A stretch of 24,907 bases of DNA from a virus. The notes under the pieces are model-generated. The model saw only the letters and a list, made by a program, of their open reading frames with translations. It was not told the DNA's origin and searched no databases. The stretch's first letter is position 1. Each line of letters opens with the position of its first letter. A program made the position numbers and the translations under genes. The stretch is from the IMG/VR virus record IMGVR_UViG_3300021963_000616, positions 1 through 24,907 of that record. The stretch is one strand, 5' to 3'. Positions 7,298-14,568 of the stretch are shown in pieces.

Positions 7298-9043
7298 TTA
7301 TTTTGGTAAAAATCCTTTATTTGGCATATTTATTGGCTTTGTATAAACCAATTTGTTATTTGTTGGCAATATCTCACCTGCTTTTCTTGCTTGTGCAGGT
7401 GTAATTTCAACCGATCCCTTTTTTCTTGGATCTGTAAATCTTTTATAGGTTTCCCTTGTCCAGAAATGATGACAAGCACCACCTCCTTTATATAACCATA
7501 TATCATAAGTATCTGCACCTTTTGGTCCAAATCCCTCATTCACAGACTTTTCACTCATGCGCATAATATCTTCTTTACGATACAACTTATTTGCAGCAGT
7601 CATTTTCTTGCAAAAGGTTCTGCTCTTTTCGGTTGTGTCCCCAGAATAACGATACCTTGAAATAAATAATTTGCCATCTTGTTCAGATTTAATGTCTGGT
7701 CTTGCAACTCCTGTGCTTACAAACTCATAAATCTTGGACATCAATGACTTTTTAGGATTGTTTAATGACTCTAATTCTGCATCTAACTGATCTTCTATAT
7801 CATGGTCAACTATTCTTGAATCAACTAATTCCCATTCGTTTAAATCGATGTCTTCACCAAATTCTTCAACGTTTAATTCATCAATATGTGAAGATAAAGC
7901 AACACCAGTTTTTTCTTGGACTTGTTCATTAGTCATATTAGGGTTTAAGTCAATAAACTCCAATGGTTGTAATGTTTTGAAATAAAGATTTAAACTGATT
8001 TTGTTAAATGCTAAAACCTTATCAATTCCATCAAGAAATGTATCTTGGAAATAACGAATAACCATATTATCAAATAAGGTGATTGCATTTTTTAATTCAT
8101 CTGCATTAGAACTAAATCCACTTGCACTTGGAATACCAAATTGCAATCCACTTACAACACCATGTCCTAAAAGTATTTTGGATTTTGATTCCTCTGATAA
8201 ATACTCATAATGCTTTGGTGCTTCGTTTAAAGGAACTGAATCAACAGTTGTCTTTTTGGTTTCATCATTGTTAAATGAAACAACAACTTTCTTGCCTTTA
8301 GATCCTGTTAACGTTTTTGTAACCTGTCTTGATATTAATTCCCTTTTTTCTTCATCTGGAATACCATTATTAAAATTGACAATGCTTGTTGGACTGAATC
8401 CATTCTGTACATCGTTAATTAAATAATCTGCTATTTCTTCTTCCAGTTTAGCATAAGGAATACAACCAACATAGTCAACATTGCTATAATATTTTTGTCC
8501 TACTGTATAATTACCAACATATAGAATTTCTAATGTCTTATCACCAAATCCAAATGCAGGAATACGTTTTGGCTCAAACTTCTTTGTATCTTCCCAATTA
8601 TCTGAATAGTAATATGCCTCTACTTCGCCTTTCTTATTGCATTTCTCTGCTCTTAAAAGTTGTACCGGTATATGTTCTACTCTTACAATTTGAGTTTTTT
8701 GCTTATTATAAATTAATTGATAGGCATATTGACCTAATAATTTTAAATCAGAAATTCCTTTTTTAAGAATATCTTTTCTGAATAGCATAATCATTTGTGC
8801 ATATTCATTAGGCTTCTTGCTTGCATCGGTAGCATCTAAGCCACGACCATAAATCAACTTTACAATGTTGTTTATAACTGCATTGTTAGTTGTAGATCCG
8901 TTATACCTGTCAATTAAGAATTGGAAAAAGTTGTTGTCCTCTCCAAATTCAACCCAATTATCTCGCTTTGATTCTACAATTTTAGGTTGTGAGTATGCCT
9001 CCAACTGAATAAAATGTGAATTTAAATGATCTTTCTTATTCAT
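7298..9043 (-). CDS. Portal protein with Cys/His-rich C-terminal extension
   Basis: 581-aa portal, the dodecameric ring through which DNA enters the capsid and on which the tail docks. Residues 1-420 have portal-like features: an N-terminal NNFFQFLIDRYNGSTTNNAV region, a beta wing (residues about 110-200), and the stretch LLGHGVVSGLQFGIPSASGF before long helices that would line the channel. Residues about 456-581 form a separate domain with Cys478 (RTFCKKM), the segment GFGPKGADTYDIWLYKGG and a GGGACHHFW motif (Cys524, His525, His526). This looks like a metal-binding unit and faintly recalls MuF-type head morphogenesis domains, so the gene may be a portal-MuF-like fusion. It overlaps the upstream gene by 8 nt. 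Portal identity rests on pattern, length and the adjacent connector; its position downstream of the capsid gene is unusual. Confidence 0.8.
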   Translation of the reverse strand: MNKKDHLNSHFIQLEAYSQPKIVESKRDNWVEFGEDNNFFQFLIDRYNGSTTNNAVINNIVKLIYGRGLDATDASKKPNEYAQMIMLFRKDILKKGISDLKLLGQYAYQLIYNKQKTQIVRVEHIPVQLLRAEKCNKKGEVEAYYYSDNWEDTKKFEPKRIPAFGFGDKTLEILYVGNYTVGQKYYSNVDYVGCIPYAKLEEEIADYLINDVQNGFSPTSIVNFNNGIPDEEKRELISRQVTKTLTGSKGKKVVVSFNNDETKKTTVDSVPLNEAPKHYEYLSEESKSKILLGHGVVSGLQFGIPSASGFSSNADELKNAITLFDNMVIRYFQDTFLDGIDKVLAFNKISLNLYFKTLQPLEFIDLNPNMTNEQVQEKTGVALSSHIDELNVEEFGEDIDLNEWELVDSRIVDHDIEDQLDAELESLNNPKKSLMSKIYEFVSTGVARPDIKSEQDGKLFISRYRYSGDTTEKSRTFCKKMTAANKLYRKEDIMRMSEKSVNEGFGPKGADTYDIWLYKGGGACHHFWTRETYKRFTDPRKKGSVEITPAQARKAGEILPTNNKLVYTKPINMPNKGFLPK

Positions 9044-9386
9044 AGAATATTATTGAATCTGTATTGCTTGTGTATGTACCAGAATTAACCGAATAACTTT
9101 CGGGAACTTGATTAGTACAAAATACTTTTATATTGTTTACTAAGTGGTAATCTAATTTATTATTAATTACCCCATAATATTTGATTTTAAAAGAATAGAA
9201 ATGCCCTTCTTCTAAATCAAAAACCATTTTAAATGTACTAAAAAAACTTTTCTTCTTGCAATTTATCTTATGAGTTGTTTCAACATTAGTTGTTTCATTC
9301 TTAATAAATAAATAATTGGCATCACTTAATCTTGTTGGAATAAACGATACTTCTTGATTGCTTGAAGAAGATTTTAAAACGATCAT
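9036..9386 (-). CDS. Small beta-rich protein, probably structural, function unknown
   Basis: 116-aa protein if started at the ATG at 9386; the open frame extends upstream to a TTG at 9401, but the ATG directly after the GTTTATAC element fits better. The sequence alternates short strands, with a basic middle (INCKKKSFF), an aromatic stretch (GHFYSFKIKYYG) and an end with FCTNQVPESYSVNSG and IIFYE. No signal peptide or membrane segment is seen. I recall similar small proteins in Bacteroidota phage structural operons but cannot name a family. It is the first gene after the terminator at 9429-9450 and overlaps the portal gene by 8 nt, so it opens a new transcription unit that carries the portal. 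Confidence 0.65.
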   Translation of the reverse strand: MIVLKSSSSNQEVSFIPTRLSDANYLFIKNETTNVETTHKINCKKKSFFSTFKMVFDLEEGHFYSFKIKYYGVINNKLDYHLVNNIKVFCTNQVPESYSVNSGTYTSNTDSIIFYE

Positions 9387-9389
9387 AAT

Positions 9390-9419
9390 GTATAAACGCA
9401 AAAAAGGCTTTTTGTTTTC
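9390..9419 (-). promoter_or_regulatory. Candidate ECF-type promoter element (copy at 9386 start)
   Basis: On the minus strand GAAAAC (9419-9414) is followed after 15 nt by CGTTTATAC (9398-9390), which ends 3 nt before the ATG at 9386. It lies immediately downstream of a strong terminator, so a promoter is needed here. AAC-N15-CGT resembles the -35/-10 pattern of promoters read by extracytoplasmic-function sigma factors. No Bacteroidota housekeeping TTTG / TAnnTTTG pair is apparent. Confidence 0.5.
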
Positions 9420-9428
9420 TTTTTAACG

Positions 9429-9450
9429 AAAAAAGGAGGCATCTGCCTCC
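9429..9450 (-). terminator. Rho-independent terminator after the tail-tube-like gene
   Basis: On the minus strand GGAGGCA and TGCCTCC form a perfect 7-bp GC-rich stem around a 2-nt central gap, which would open into a short loop in RNA, followed by TTTTTT (9434-9429). It begins about 28 nt after the stop of the tail-tube-like gene. This is the strongest terminator in the window. Confidence 0.9.
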
Positions 9451-9478
9451 TAATTTCAACCCAAACAAACAAAATTTA

Positions 9479-10009
9479 TTAAACTCCAGATGTAACCGTT
9501 ACGCCAGCAGCAGTTAAAGTAGTTGTGATAAAGTTTGCAGGTAATGGTTCTTCTCCTACAATCGTTATAGTGTAACCAGACATATCGCCCATTGCTGCAC
9601 CTGTAACAATTGTACCTCCTGTAACCTCAAGTCCATTTTTAAGTCCACAATAGAAAAGGTTTCCATTGTTGTCTTCAACGATTGCTTGTGGTCTACCAAA
9701 TGCAAGTAATTTAATTTGCCTATGGTCTTTAATTGTTAATTGCTTTAAACTTAAATTTAAAGTTTGTGTAAAAAAAGTAGTTCCGTTTTCTCTTGAAGAA
9801 TTGATCGTTTGCTCAAATGAACTTGATCCTTTCAAATCATATTTGAATCCGATTGGAGTCCCTGCAATAGCAGAAATTGCATCTGTGTTAGTTACATCAT
9901 AAGTAACTCCAGTTGCATCTCCCTCATTCATAAAATAAACTGCTTTTAATCCACCAACACTTGTTTTGCAGGGTTCTAATCTCCCCAAAGATATATCGCA
10001 TCCAGGCAT
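9479..10009 (-). CDS. Major tail (tube) protein candidate
   Basis: 176-aa beta-rich protein without membrane segments. It starts MPGCDISLGRLEPCKTSVGG, a pattern I associate with an abundant structural protein of Bacteroidota siphophages. A central block (FFTQTLNLSLKQL, then HRQIKLLAFGRPQAIVED) and a C-terminal strand region with GDMSGYTITIVGEEPLPANF follow. The alternation of strands with one helix is what a tail-tube fold would show. It stands alone between two terminator hairpins (10031-10064 and 9429-9450), directly after the capsid gene, which suits a protein made in high copy. The assignment is by pattern, size and position; a capsid decoration or joining protein is the main alternative. 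Confidence 0.65.
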   Translation of the reverse strand: MPGCDISLGRLEPCKTSVGGLKAVYFMNEGDATGVTYDVTNTDAISAIAGTPIGFKYDLKGSSSFEQTINSSRENGTTFFTQTLNLSLKQLTIKDHRQIKLLAFGRPQAIVEDNNGNLFYCGLKNGLEVTGGTIVTGAAMGDMSGYTITIVGEEPLPANFITTTLTAAGVTVTSGV

Positions 10010-10030
10010 ATTGATTGAATTTAAAAGTTA

Positions 10031-10064
10031 AAAATAAGCACCCCAAATTAATGAGGTGCTATTT
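10031..10064 (-). terminator. Terminator or attenuator hairpin after the capsid gene
   Basis: On the minus strand AAATAGCACC pairs with GGTGCTTATTT (one bulged T) around a loop of about 12 nt, and the descending arm runs into TTATTTTTAA. It follows the capsid stop within a few bases. The long loop and bulge suggest partial rather than complete termination, which would leave the capsid message in excess over the downstream tail-tube gene. Confidence 0.65.
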
Positions 10065-10067
10065 ATT

Positions 10068-11021
10068 TTAGTTGGCAGCATTTGTGATACCGTAAGTAAC
10101 AATATCAGAAGCAAATCCGTATTGTACTCCAGCAGTCATTCTCATAACAACGCGAACGTTTTGAGAACCATCAATGTCAGCCATGTCAATAACCTTAACT
10201 TCAGTCAAATCAGAGATAAGACCAGTACCGAAATACAAGTTAGATTTTTGAGTAGCAATTGCTTTTGTAGAAGCAAGACCATCTGCAACGAATAATTTGA
10301 TACCATCAAAAGAAAGAGATCCATTGTTGTACCATTGTGTTCCCATTGCGTTAGTACCGTTAGCACCTAAACCAGATGCACCGAAACCACCCAAAGCACG
10401 AATGTAAGCACGAGCCATTGCTTGTGATACATAGATGTAAAGGTCATCTTTAGTGTATAAAGAAGAAGGGATAGCATCTGCAATCTTTCCTAATTCAGCA
10501 ACGATAGTTGAAGAAGAAACGGCAGCACCTGCAACTTCTTGTCCAGAAGGCAAAGCAGCATCTAAAGCCAATAATGTAGATAAACCATCAAACTCACCTG
10601 CGTTAGCAGTAACACCTTCCCAGATATTAGTTTCGTTCTTAGCAGCAACTTTAGCAGCAACGTGTGCAACTAAGAAGTCAGCGAAAGACTTAGGCAATGT
10701 TTTGAAAGCAGAATATCCTTGCTCAACAGATAACCAATCAGAAGCAAAGTCTTTCTTACATAATTGTAAGTTAACTTGGAATTCTTCTGGTTGTAAAATC
10801 TTTTCAGTCAAAGTAATTGTCGATGTAGCATCGAAATCACAAGTTGCATTTTTCAAGATGCCATCTGTGGCAACTCTTTTGATAACTTGCTTAAAACGTA
10901 CATTTGGTTTTACTTCAATACCACCACGATCAATGGTAGGTGAAGAAAGCAAAGAAGCAGCAATGATTTTATTTGCATACTCCCCAGCATAGGTTGTGGT
11001 AATACTTGTTGTAGTCGGCAT
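10068..11021 (-). CDS. Major capsid protein
   Basis: 317-aa protein consistent with an HK97-fold major capsid protein of the Bacteroidota phage type. Features are the N-terminal arm (MPTTTSITTTYAGEYANKII), a beta region with ILQPEEFQVNLQLCKKDF, an Ala-rich long helix (SFADFLVAHVAAKVAAKNE), a DDLYIYVSQAMARAYIRAL segment, and a closing strand near VRVVMRMTAGVQYGF. The base composition is visibly less AT-rich than in neighbouring genes (many GCA, ACC and GAA codons), as expected of a highly expressed gene. It lies just downstream of a scaffold-like gene and the XkdF-like protease gene, the usual capsid-assembly order, and is followed by a hairpin terminator. The leader AAATTTAAATAAAATG is A-rich. 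Confidence is high from position and composition; no search was run. Confidence 0.85.
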   Translation of the reverse strand: MPTTTSITTTYAGEYANKIIAASLLSSPTIDRGGIEVKPNVRFKQVIKRVATDGILKNATCDFDATSTITLTEKILQPEEFQVNLQLCKKDFASDWLSVEQGYSAFKTLPKSFADFLVAHVAAKVAAKNETNIWEGVTANAGEFDGLSTLLALDAALPSGQEVAGAAVSSSTIVAELGKIADAIPSSLYTKDDLYIYVSQAMARAYIRALGGFGASGLGANGTNAMGTQWYNNGSLSFDGIKLFVADGLASTKAIATQKSNLYFGTGLISDLTEVKVIDMADIDGSQNVRVVMRMTAGVQYGFASDIVTYGITNAAN

Positions 11022-11036
11022 TTTATTTAAATTTAA

Positions 11037-11639
11037 TTAGTTGAACATTTTTTCAAAAACTTTATCTTGGATTGTTTCTGGTCTGTTTTGACCAAATGAG
11101 AATCCTTGCACTTTTTCCTCTGGCTCTGGATTCTGAACGATTGGTTCAGCACCTTCCTCTTGAGAATTTAATTTTACTTCCAATGCTTCTTTTTCTGATT
11201 TCAAAGACTCATTTTCAGCTTTAACTTCATTTATCTGTAAAGACAATTCAGTTCTTAATTTTTCAATTTCTGCAAAGAAAGTTTCCTTGCTAACTGATTC
11301 AACCACTCGTTTTGCTTGTGGTGCAGGTGCTTGTGGTGCTGCGTTAGCCTCCACTTCAATTTCAACTTCTGGTGCTGCTTCTTCTTCTGCAGGTGTAGCC
11401 TCTTTAACTTCGGCTATAATACCTTCAACTGCAACGACCAAAACCATTCCATCTTCTAATGTGTACTCGCCAACTGGCATAGGTACAACACCATCGGCAG
11501 TAACTATACCAACAGAAAAGTCTGGTGCAAATTCTTCAGCCTCGATAATGGTGATACCATCTTCTAACTTCATCTGCGCCAAATTAATCTGAAAGCCTAA
11601 TGCTGCTTTAACTCGATTTTTTGTGCTTTTGTATTCCAT
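11037..11639 (-). CDS. Scaffolding protein candidate
   Basis: 200-aa acidic protein. Residues 1-75 include a small beta domain (EFAPDFSVGIVTADGVVPMP...GEYTLEDGM). Residues about 80-110 are a Pro/Ala/Glu linker (PAEEEAAPEVEIEVEAN). Residues about 118-160 form a strong coiled coil (FAEIEKLRTELSLQINEVK onward). A disordered segment leads to a C-terminal peptide DKVFEKMFN. A coiled coil with a short C-terminal hook, encoded immediately upstream of the capsid gene and downstream of a prohead protease, is typical of phage scaffolds, which guide capsid assembly and are then removed. The same KVFEK-[LM]-F peptide begins the protein encoded just upstream (11659-12066). Scaffold function is inferred from architecture and position. 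Confidence 0.65.
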   Translation of the reverse strand: MEYKSTKNRVKAALGFQINLAQMKLEDGITIIEAEEFAPDFSVGIVTADGVVPMPVGEYTLEDGMVLVVAVEGIIAEVKEATPAEEEAAPEVEIEVEANAAPQAPAPQAKRVVESVSKETFFAEIEKLRTELSLQINEVKAENESLKSEKEALEVKLNSQEEGAEPIVQNPEPEEKVQGFSFGQNRPETIQDKVFEKMFN

Positions 11640-11658
11640 ATATATATTTAATTAATTA

Positions 11659-12066
11659 CTAATTGGTAATAATTCTACTTGCTACTATTTTTCCTAAGCC
11701 AGCATATTGATTAAGTGCATTAATACTATTTAATAATTCACTATTTAATTTATAGGCATCTGTACTTTTTGGATCAAAACCAAATGACTTAGCATTTTGA
11801 TTTAATTGCGCCATAATTGCATTTGATTTTTTTGTTAAATCAGCAGATACTTGAACTGCATCTTTTGATTTACCAATGGCAAGATTTAAATTATCTAATA
11901 AACCGAATGCTTTATCATCATTTGCTTTAGCTTGCTTAATTGCAGCAGAAGCCAAACCTATTAAACTTTTAACATCATCATAAAATCCCAATTCAACTTT
12001 TTGAGATGCTAATTCTACTTTATCAGTAGTAAATAATTTTTCAAATACTTTGCTTTCTATGCTCAT
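11659..12066 (-). CDS. Helical protein of the head-assembly cluster, function unknown
   Basis: 135-aa protein predicted almost entirely helical, with Ala/Lys/Asn-rich segments (GLASAAIKQAKANDDKAFGL and a later LNQNAKSFGFDPKSTD). It starts MSIESKVFEKLFTTDK, and the KVFEKLF part closely matches the C-terminal KVFEKMF of the scaffold-like protein encoded next. This hints that both may use the same short peptide to contact a shared partner such as the capsid or protease (inference). No signal peptide, membrane segment or cysteine is seen. It lies 1-2 nt after the stop of the Cys-rich mini-protein gene and 20 nt before the scaffold-like gene, inside the capsid assembly cluster. Confidence 0.65.
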   Translation of the reverse strand: MSIESKVFEKLFTTDKVELASQKVELGFYDDVKSLIGLASAAIKQAKANDDKAFGLLDNLNLAIGKSKDAVQVSADLTKKSNAIMAQLNQNAKSFGFDPKSTDAYKLNSELLNSINALNQYAGLGKIVASRIITN

Positions 12067-12067
12067 T

Positions 12068-12256
12068 TTAGTTGCTTGTTGTGATTAAAACTCTTGGTAC
12101 ATTTGTATTTACTATTGTGGATGCTACACTTTGAACTAATGAACCCACTCCTTGTGATTGTAACTCACCATCACAACATTCAATACTATACGTTCCATCT
12201 GGACATAAGCATCCACGATTGCCACCTTTTGGACTTGATGTTTTATCTTTACTCAT
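12068..12256 (-). CDS. Small Cys-rich protein (CPDGTY motif)
   Basis: 62-aa protein. After a basic N-terminus (MSKDKTSSPKGGNRG) comes a compact Cys cluster CLCPDGTYSIECCDG (residues about 16-30), then a Gln/Gly/Val-rich tail. The four cysteines could bind a metal or form disulfides. The spacing P-x-GTY-x-x-E-x-C-x-G is also found in the repeated module of the 1129-aa tail protein. It overlaps the XkdF-like gene by 8 nt and the next gene follows after about 1 nt, so it is tightly embedded in the head operon. I believe small proteins with this Cys cluster recur beside capsid genes of Bacteroidota phages, but the function is unknown to me. Confidence 0.65.
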   Translation of the reverse strand: MSKDKTSSPKGGNRGCLCPDGTYSIECCDGELQSQGVGSLVQSVASTIVNTNVPRVLITTSN

Positions 12257-12827
12257 TTTCTAATATATTTAAAATTTGATTTACTAATTCTTCATCATTA
12301 ATCTCTGGCAATAATTCCAAAGATAATTTATCAGCAAAGTACCCTTCAATAGAAAATCCTTTAATCTCTCCACTCTTTGCCTTTGACCAAATTTCTTCGT
12401 TATCAGCTTTCATTGATACCATCCAAGTCCCTTTAGGTAAACTAAATCCATAAGATTTAGATTTATCCATTTCTGGATCTGTAATTATCCATGATTCAAC
12501 CAATGACATTCCATCTACTTTAGTTTGATGTTGTAATGTAGCATTAGATTGATTACCATTCTTTAAATACATTTGGCTTGCTTGCTCTACTGTACTTTCA
12601 GAAAAGAAAACTTGATATTTTGTATCTCCATCTTTACGAAAAATCATTTTATTAGGAATCAATGCTGGTCCCATTAATATTTTCTTTTCAGTATCTACTT
12701 CAGCTAAATTCATTTCGTACTCTTTAGCTAATGTAATGAAATTGCTTTCAATAGCAGGTCTGTCAACCAAACTTATTGCTTCAATCCCATCTTCATCATT
12801 TGAAATTATTAATTCTATGATCTTCAT
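12249..12827 (-). CDS. XkdF-like prohead serine protease
   Basis: 192-aa protein resembling the XkdF family of PBSX-type phages (peptidase S78-like), thought to process scaffold and capsid proteins during head maturation. Typical pieces are SLVDRPAIESNF at the N-terminus (about 19-30), GPALIPNKMIFRKD (53-66), the segment ATLQHQ with His100 as the likely catalytic histidine, VESWIITDP (110-118), and GFSIEGYF with Ser159 as the likely nucleophile. The size is normal for a stand-alone protease. It opens the capsid cluster: small Cys-rich protein, helical protein, scaffold-like protein and capsid follow. The ATG at 12827 comes 3 nt after a GTTTATAC element, so the head genes probably have their own promoter. 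The catalytic residues are inferred from the family pattern. Confidence 0.85.
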   Translation of the reverse strand: MKIIELIISNDEDGIEAISLVDRPAIESNFITLAKEYEMNLAEVDTEKKILMGPALIPNKMIFRKDGDTKYQVFFSESTVEQASQMYLKNGNQSNATLQHQTKVDGMSLVESWIITDPEMDKSKSYGFSLPKGTWMVSMKADNEEIWSKAKSGEIKGFSIEGYFADKLSLELLPEINDEELVNQILNILENE

Positions 12828-12830
12828 GGT

Positions 12831-12860
12831 GTATAAACGTTTTTTTAAAATTTTGTTACA
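12831..12860 (-). promoter_or_regulatory. Candidate ECF-type promoter element (copy at 12827 start)
   Basis: On the minus strand TGTAAC (12860-12855) is followed after exactly 15 nt of pure A/T by CGTTTATAC (12839-12831), ending 3 nt before the ATG of the XkdF-like gene. The arrangement resembles the TGAAAC / CGTATA promoters of ECF sigma factors. It lies between the tape-measure stop and the head-assembly genes, a sensible place for a late promoter. Confidence 0.5.
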
Positions 12861-12866
12861 TTTTCA

Positions 12867-14408
12867 TTAACCTAAACTTGCACTCATCACCTTATTTCTG
12901 TCCAGTGATTGTTGTGAACTTACTTCAGATGCAACAACATAAGCCTTTACTGGTTGTTGACCTTGACCTACTACCTGTGCAATTTGATTGACACCACTTG
13001 TGCCAACTACATTAAATTGTGGGGCAGTTGAATAACTTGGTGTCATCTGTGGATTTCCAAAAGACATATTAGATCCAGTTGCATTACCAGATTTAATATC
13101 TTGAATACCTTTTGCTCCTGCACTTACTGCAGCCAATCCTGCTGCTACTGATCCTGCTAATCCAATCCATGCCAATGGACTTGTAACACCTCCATCTTTA
13201 ACAAAGTTTTTATTGGCATTAATTGCAATGCTTGCAATAGCAGCACCTTGTTCTAATATAATTGAAGCAATGGCTAATTCTTTATTCTGCCCAGAAATTT
13301 GTCTTAACCCTTGAGCAAACTGCATAACACTTGCAATGTATTGTCCTTGTATTCCAATTTTTGCCTCTGCTTCAATTTTAGCAATATTTTTTCTTTTCTC
13401 TGCTTCTTCATTTTCTACTGCAGTAATATTACCCATGTAGGTAGCCATTGAATTTAATTCAACGCTATTCTCAAATTCAATTTGTTTTTGTTTTTCTGCT
13501 GCTCTTAATTTTCTTTCTTCTTCTGCTTCAATTTCTATGGCAGCAATATTTTCTTCATAGACTCGAATAGAATTTGTCTGCGCATCTAATCTTGCTAAAT
13601 CTGCTAATCTATCTTCTTCTTTCTTTTGCCTTAATTCCTCTCTCTTAGTTTTTTCTTCATTTAATAGTGCATTACGATTTACTAATTGCTCACTTTCTAA
13701 TCCTGTGAGTTGTGCTGCAATACCTGCTTCATTATTTCTTGCATTAATTAATGCTATCTCATTTTCAATATTAGGCATTGTATCATACCTTACCTTAGCA
13801 GCATCGGTTTGATATTTTGCTTGCTTCTGCATTTCAGCATTTTGCAGTTTTAATATTTGACCTAATCTCTCATTTGCTTTAATTCTTTCTGGAATAGATA
13901 AAGCATCATTATCACGAATCTGTCTTTGTAATTCAGCTAAACGATCAAATTTTTCAATTAATCCTTGTTGAACTGCTGCTGCTCTTTTAGCATTATTTTC
14001 AAGTTTAGTAGTATCTGTTGCCTTACTAAAACTTTTGCCTAAGTTGTCAAAAAAATTCTTAAATGATAAATCTCCAGAAATAAGTTTTACTATATCTGAA
14101 AATATCATTTTTGTGGCAGTCATTGAAGTATTGAATAAATCAATTACTTTTTGATTTTGCCCTATTGTATCTTTAAATAATTGGAATGCCTCAAGCAATA
14201 CACCAATACCTGCTGCCTTAATGGCTAACCCTAAGCCACTAAATGCTTTAGCCATTTTGCCAATACCACTCTCGGCTTTCTTGGTAGAATCAGCAATATC
14301 TTCTACCTTTTTATTGGTGTCTTCTAATTTATGGGTAACATCATCTACTTTCTTAGCAACATCATCTAAATTATGCTTAACTTTTAAGGTGATTATTTTC
14401 TCCTCCAT
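12867..14408 (-). CDS. Tail tape-measure protein
   Basis: 513-aa protein with a tape-measure layout: an N-terminal coiled coil (KKVDDVTHKLEDTNKKVEDI), a hydrophobic segment at about 50-75 (GLGLAIKAAGIGVLLEAF), a long helical, Glu/Lys/Arg-rich body (about 130-350), a second Ala/Gly-rich hydrophobic segment at about 410-440 (WIGLAGSVAAGLAAVSAG), and a C-terminal part with VKAYVVASEVSSQQSLDR, which I recognise from Bacteroidota phage tape-measure-like proteins. It would set tail length and pass through the tail tube on infection. At the rule of thumb of about 0.15 nm per residue the tail would be roughly 75 nm (inference). The gene overlaps a 48-aa small gene by 16 nt and lies downstream of two glycosyltransferase genes, an uncommon place. 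Confidence 0.75.
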   Translation of the reverse strand: MEEKIITLKVKHNLDDVAKKVDDVTHKLEDTNKKVEDIADSTKKAESGIGKMAKAFSGLGLAIKAAGIGVLLEAFQLFKDTIGQNQKVIDLFNTSMTATKMIFSDIVKLISGDLSFKNFFDNLGKSFSKATDTTKLENNAKRAAAVQQGLIEKFDRLAELQRQIRDNDALSIPERIKANERLGQILKLQNAEMQKQAKYQTDAAKVRYDTMPNIENEIALINARNNEAGIAAQLTGLESEQLVNRNALLNEEKTKREELRQKKEEDRLADLARLDAQTNSIRVYEENIAAIEIEAEEERKLRAAEKQKQIEFENSVELNSMATYMGNITAVENEEAEKRKNIAKIEAEAKIGIQGQYIASVMQFAQGLRQISGQNKELAIASIILEQGAAIASIAINANKNFVKDGGVTSPLAWIGLAGSVAAGLAAVSAGAKGIQDIKSGNATGSNMSFGNPQMTPSYSTAPQFNVVGTSGVNQIAQVVGQGQQPVKAYVVASEVSSQQSLDRNKVMSASLG

Positions 14409-14539
14409 ATTCTTTTTATTTGATTATATCCTTTTTTCCAATCAGTTGGAAGTTCATTTTTACCTTTTGCAATCTCTATTGATTCGTGTTTTCCATAATG
14501 ATTATTAACCATTAATAGATCTATTATATTCTTTATCAT
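14393..14539 (-). CDS. 48-aa small gene overlapping the tape-measure start
   Basis: This short gene fills the gap between the second glycosyltransferase and the tape measure. It starts MIKNIIDLLMVNNHYGKHES, continues with a charged part (KGKNELPTDWKKGYNQIK) and ends in a basic tail (RIWRRK). The stop lies inside the tape-measure gene, whose ATG at 14408 is 16 nt upstream of that stop, so the two would be translationally coupled. The ATG at 14539 overlaps the promoter-like CGTTTAT repeat; an alternative ATG at 14512 gives 39 aa and leaves a leader. The composition (Trp, Tyr, Pro, balanced charges) looks like a real protein. By position it could help tape-measure folding, but no family is recognised. 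Confidence 0.6.
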   Translation of the reverse strand: MIKNIIDLLMVNNHYGKHESIEIAKGKNELPTDWKKGYNQIKRIWRRK

Positions 14540-14566
14540 AAACGTAAATTGTTTGTTTTTGTCTTA
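14538..14566 (-). promoter_or_regulatory. Candidate promoter, exact 29-nt match to 22312-22340
   Basis: Minus-strand element with TAAGACAAAAAC at its upstream end and TTTACGTTTAT at its downstream end, lying 2 nt after the glycosyltransferase stop and running into the ATG at 14539. Identical over 29 nt to the element before the gene starting at 22306. It shares the CGTTTAT core with the copies at 9390 and 12831, but here the core runs into ATGATAAAG instead of ATACATTATG. If this is a promoter, the small gene more likely starts at 14512. Confidence 0.45.
14538..14566 (-). repeat. 29-nt direct repeat, copy 1
   Basis: Exact direct repeat of 22312-22340, in the same orientation and lying just before a start codon in both places. 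Bases on either side differ, so the identity is confined to these 29 nt. The two copies bracket about 7.7 kb of tail and glycosyltransferase genes. Confidence 0.9.
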
Positions 14567-14568
14567 CT

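Noticed and set aside
10453-10992. Long plus-strand open frame opposite the capsid gene
   Set aside because: It is a shadow of the less AT-rich capsid gene, full of Ser/Ala from the reverse complement, with no promoter and no neighbours on that strand.
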